This document shows positions 4,715 through 7,110 of a stretch of DNA of 7,110 nucleotides, piece after piece. Source of the stretch: Lachnospiraceae bacterium (GTDB taxonomy: Bacteria; Bacillota_A; Clostridia; Lachnospirales; Lachnospiraceae); assembly GCA_017553665.1 (NCBI GenBank), contig JAFZKM010000006.1:1-7110 (forward strand), in the 5' to 3' direction. The translations under genes and the position numbers were made by a program. Each line of letters opens with the position of its first letter. The stretch's first letter is position 1. The notes beneath the pieces were generated by a model. That model was not told where the DNA came from. It ran no database searches and saw only the letters and a program-made list of their open reading frames with translations.

Positions 4715-5680
4715 ATGAAAAAGTCTATGGTTTGCGCATTGGGCGCAGTATTGATCGGAAGCATGCTCACAGCCCCTGTGGAGGGACATGCGGCAGTAAC
4801 AAAGGCAGCGGATTTTGACGCGGTAACCATTTCGGCCCCGATAGAGAATGACGGCGGATATATGCGCGCAAAGTCACCCAAGCTTACAAAGACGCGCAAG
4901 AAGCTCTTTAAAAAGGCGCTCAAGGGATTTACGGGCAGCGAGATCAAGCCCGTTGCGTATCTGGCGAGCCAGGTGGTCGCAGGAGTTAATCACAAATACC
5001 TGTGCAGGATCAGAGAAGTCACTCCCGGCGCGAAGGAGTACTACGCGTTTGTGACCGTATTTGAGGATCTGAACGGCGGCGCGAGCATTTCAAAGATCAG
5101 CAGGACCGATGCCGAGACAAATATCAACGAGCTTTCGGGCGGATGGTTCCAGTCATCTTCGGCGAAGGTTTCGAAGTCGCTCAAAAAGGCATTCAACAAT
5201 GCGCTTATGGGACTTGCCGGCGTGGATTACGAACCCGTTGCGGTGCTTTCGCAGCAGGTTGTCGCAGGCATGAATTACTGCCTGTTATGCGATGCGCAGG
5301 TTGTATATCCCGGCGCTCCCAAGTACTATGCGCTCGTATACATGTATGTTGGCCTCGACGGAACATCTGAGATCACCGATATCGTAAGACTCGCTGACGG
5401 CGCCGGCAATTCTTTGGAAGAGCTCGAGCCCGCGGAGCCCGACCACAGCATGAAAACTCTGATCGTTTCGGTTGATGAAAATGCTTCGGAAAAGAAGATC
5501 AAGAAGATCTTCAAGAAGTTCGGACTCAGCATCATGTATGATTATGAAAACTTCAACATGTATGCGGTAGAGCTCGCGGAGGAGACCGATGAAGCAGGTC
5601 TCAACGAACTGATCGAAAAGCTCGAGGCATATGACGCGATACTTTCGGTTGAGAAGGATTATTACGCGACGATTGATTGA
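4715..5680 (+). CDS. Secreted multi-domain protease inhibitor: two cystatin-like repeats plus I9-like domain
   Basis: A 321-residue exported protein. GGAGG (4703-4707) lies seven bases before the ATG. Residues 1-26 are a signal peptide (MKKSM, hydrophobic core, probable cleavage near GHA-A). Two tandem repeats follow (about 47-130 and 142-225), each a basic helix (KKLFKKALKGF; LKKAFNNALMGL), then PVAxL, an exact QVVAG (86-90 and 181-185), a strand with a Cys eleven residues after the Gln (Cys97, Cys192), then PGA-x2-YYA. QVVAG is the papain-binding loop of cystatins (Q-x-V-x-G), and helix plus four strands is the cystatin order. After a Glu/Pro linker (235-243), residues 246-321 (KTLIVSVDENASEKKIKKIF, later SVEKDYYATID) resemble the I9 inhibitor/propeptide of subtilisin-like proteases. 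I infer inhibition of cysteine and serine proteases outside the cell; no peptidase domain is present. It could instead be a cystatin-fold protein without inhibitory function. Confidence 0.72.
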   Translation: MKKSMVCALGAVLIGSMLTAPVEGHAAVTKAADFDAVTISAPIENDGGYMRAKSPKLTKTRKKLFKKALKGFTGSEIKPVAYLASQVVAGVNHKYLCRIREVTPGAKEYYAFVTVFEDLNGGASISKISRTDAETNINELSGGWFQSSSAKVSKSLKKAFNNALMGLAGVDYEPVAVLSQQVVAGMNYCLLCDAQVVYPGAPKYYALVYMYVGLDGTSEITDIVRLADGAGNSLEELEPAEPDHSMKTLIVSVDENASEKKIKKIFKKFGLSIMYDYENFNMYAVELAEETDEAGLNELIEKLEAYDAILSVEKDYYATID

Positions 5681-5722
5681 TAAGATCAAGACTGTAACAG
5701 ACCGGGTGGGAGGAAAAGTTAT

Positions 5723-6703
5723 ATGAGATCGAAAAAGCTTAAAGTGTTCTTATGCATTATTGCGGTTTTGGTGCTGTTCTTCACGGTAATAAACGTGATC
5801 CCGCCGCAGAAGGTCACCGAGAACAACCCCTTCCTGAAGGCGAAGGACGCGCTCCCGATGATCGCGGCGCACAGAGGCGGCGGCATCAGTAATCCCGAGA
5901 ACACGCTGATGGCATACAGGGCCGCGGTGAATGAATACGGTATCCAGATATGCGAGACCGATGTCTGGATGACGAGCGACGGGCATCTCGTGTACAGCCA
6001 CGACTCCACCATTAACAGGATGGCCTGCAAAGAAGGCGATGAGAAGGTCGTGATCGCCGAGCACACGCTCGCGGAGCTGCGCGAATACAACATGGGCTAT
6101 AATTTCGCGGATCCCGACACCGGCGAGTACATTTACCGCGACAAAACGGAAGAGGAGCAGGAGGCGCTCGGTCTGAAGATCCTTGAATTCGACGAACTCA
6201 TGGAAGAATTCTACGACACGAACAAACAGCTCCTGTTCATTGTTGAGATAAAGAACGGCGAGGAGACGGGCTATAAAGCGGCGGACATCATTGACGAGAC
6301 GCTCACGGAGCGCTTCCCCGACTACAAAAACAGCATTGTCATCGGAACCTTCCATCCCGAGATCGAGACATACCTGAAGGAGAAGCACCCGACACTGATG
6401 CGCGGCGGATCGACCGCGGGCGCGGGCAAGTTCGTGTTCACTCAGATGCTGGGAGTCAATCTGTTCGCGAACGCAGACTTCACCTGCCTTCAGATTCCCA
6501 TGACTTATAAGATCAAGGGCATAAAGTTTAATCTCACGCGGAAGAACTATATCAAACGCGCCCACCGCAAGAATATGGCGGTACAGTACTGGACGATCAA
6601 CGATCCGGATGATATGCGCTTCCTCATCGAGAGGGATGTCGACGCGATCATGACAGACGATCCGAAACTGCTGAAGAAGGTGCTGGATGAGTATAAGAAA
6701 TAG
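5723..6703 (+). CDS. Membrane-anchored glycerophosphodiester phosphodiesterase
   Basis: Hydrolyses glycerophosphodiesters to sn-glycerol 3-phosphate and an alcohol. The 326-residue product begins MRSKKLK with one membrane segment (residues about 8-27), so the catalytic domain is likely outside the membrane. Catalytic motifs are complete: AAHRGG (His50, Arg51), NPENT (Glu59), CETDVWMTSDGHLVYSHD (Glu78, Asp80, His93), VEIK (Glu175), VQYWTIND (287-294) and DAIMTDDP (307-314). His50 and His93 are the expected acid/base pair, and Glu78, Asp80 and Glu175 the metal ligands. Length fits a GDPD domain of about 250 residues plus anchor. GGGAGG (5708-5713) lies nine bases before the ATG. The gene follows the inhibitor gene by 42 bases without a terminator, so they are probably co-transcribed. 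Possible substrates are lipid head-group diesters or glycerol-phosphate polymers such as lipoteichoic acid; the sequence does not decide. Confidence 0.93.
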   Translation: MRSKKLKVFLCIIAVLVLFFTVINVIPPQKVTENNPFLKAKDALPMIAAHRGGGISNPENTLMAYRAAVNEYGIQICETDVWMTSDGHLVYSHDSTINRMACKEGDEKVVIAEHTLAELREYNMGYNFADPDTGEYIYRDKTEEEQEALGLKILEFDELMEEFYDTNKQLLFIVEIKNGEETGYKAADIIDETLTERFPDYKNSIVIGTFHPEIETYLKEKHPTLMRGGSTAGAGKFVFTQMLGVNLFANADFTCLQIPMTYKIKGIKFNLTRKNYIKRAHRKNMAVQYWTINDPDDMRFLIERDVDAIMTDDPKLLKKVLDEYKK

Positions 6704-6760
6704 TGGAAATCGGTGCGGAAAAGTCATAGAATATAGGCAAAAATACAGGAGGGCAAACAT

Positions 6761-7110
6761 ATGCAGTTTACAACATTACAGAAAGATATGATGCAGGCCA
6801 TGAAGGACCATGACAAAACGCGCAAGGACGCCATCTCCACGCTGGTATCCGCCACGAAAAAGCTCGCGATCGACGCAGGCTGCCGCGATGATATCCCCGA
6901 CGAGATGACAGATCAGGCGATCTTAAAAGAGATCAAGAGCGTTAAGGAGCAGATCGAGACCTGTCCCGATTCCCGTGCCGAGCTGAAGGCTGAGTATGAG
7001 GCACGCCTGAAGGTATTCGAGGAATACGCGCCCAAGATGCTGTCCGCGGAGGTAGTGGAAGCCGTTCTCAAAGAGAAATTCGCAGACAACATCGCGACAG
7101 GCAACAAGGG
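6761..7110 (+). CDS. yqeY: GatB/YqeY-domain protein, N-terminal part
   Basis: The first 116 codons are visible and the frame is open at the right edge; the family is usually about 150 residues, so most of the gene is present. AGGAGGG (6747-6753) lies seven bases before the ATG. The sequence fits YqeY: LQKDMMQAMKDHDKTRKDAISTLVSATKKLAID (6-38), MTDQAILKEIKSVKEQIE (49-66), and FEEYAPKMLSAEVVEAVLKE (87-106), the all-helical domain homologous to the C-terminal tail domain of GatB, which in the amidotransferase complex touches tRNA. Stand-alone YqeY proteins have no firmly known role; tRNA binding or a link to amidotransferase activity is by homology only. It follows the phosphodiesterase gene by 57 bases with no terminator, so read-through is likely. 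Confidence 0.88.
   Translation, partial: MQFTTLQKDMMQAMKDHDKTRKDAISTLVSATKKLAIDAGCRDDIPDEMTDQAILKEIKSVKEQIETCPDSRAELKAEYEARLKVFEEYAPKMLSAEVVEAVLKEKFADNIATGNK

Noticed and set aside
5750..6760. 336-codon open frame on the minus strand
   Set aside because: It lies wholly opposite the phosphodiesterase gene, whose catalytic motifs are complete; the antisense product has low-complexity Arg/Val/His-rich sequence and no ribosome site. It is a by-product of GC-rich codon use.

Overview
The window looks like a piece of a Gram-positive Clostridia chromosome, most probably a Lachnospiraceae-type gut or rumen bacterium. This is inferred from strong purine Shine-Dalgarno sites (GGAGG, AAAGGAG, AGGAGGG) before almost every gene, roughly half GC with GC-rich third positions, AT-rich intergenic gaps, and gene families common in that group. 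No phage, transposase, CRISPR, rRNA or tRNA gene is visible. Both window ends cut through genes.

Left part (1-1472): the 3' end of a TM1586-type nitroreductase-like gene on the + strand converges, with only 6 bases between stop codons, on a minus-strand gene for a 383-residue protein of unknown function with a C-terminal four-cysteine zinc ribbon.

Centre-left (1473-1843): a gap of about 370 bases, unusually rich in structure. It holds a probable minus-strand promoter, a possible 25-codon minus-strand small ORF, a long pyrimidine tract, and a good intrinsic terminator on the + strand with no recognised gene in front of it. A dense set of nested inverted repeats follows. These fold into a compact four-way junction (1687-1795) and then an almost fully paired 56-base hairpin (1794-1849) that contains the stop codon of the next gene. 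G-U wobbles and tandem G-A pairs favour an RNA read from the + strand. I do not recognise the family. This is the best candidate here for something undescribed.

Centre (1844-2823): a minus-strand gene for a helix-turn-helix protein fused to a Uma2/DUF820 (PD-(D/E)XK nuclease fold) domain, then a divergent promoter region.

Right part (2836-7110): five co-directional + strand genes. The first two, pyrrolidone-carboxylate peptidase (pcp) and an L-fucose-isomerase-like protein, overlap by one base. Next comes a secreted protein with two cystatin-like repeats, each carrying an exact QVVAG loop, and an I9/subtilisin-propeptide-like C-terminal domain, so a likely multi-headed protease inhibitor. 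A membrane-anchored glycerophosphodiester phosphodiesterase and the 5' part of a GatB/YqeY-domain gene follow with short gaps. Pcp and the isomerase-like protein probably act on small molecules in the cytoplasm, while the inhibitor and phosphodiesterase act at the cell surface. A common pathway for all five is not evident.
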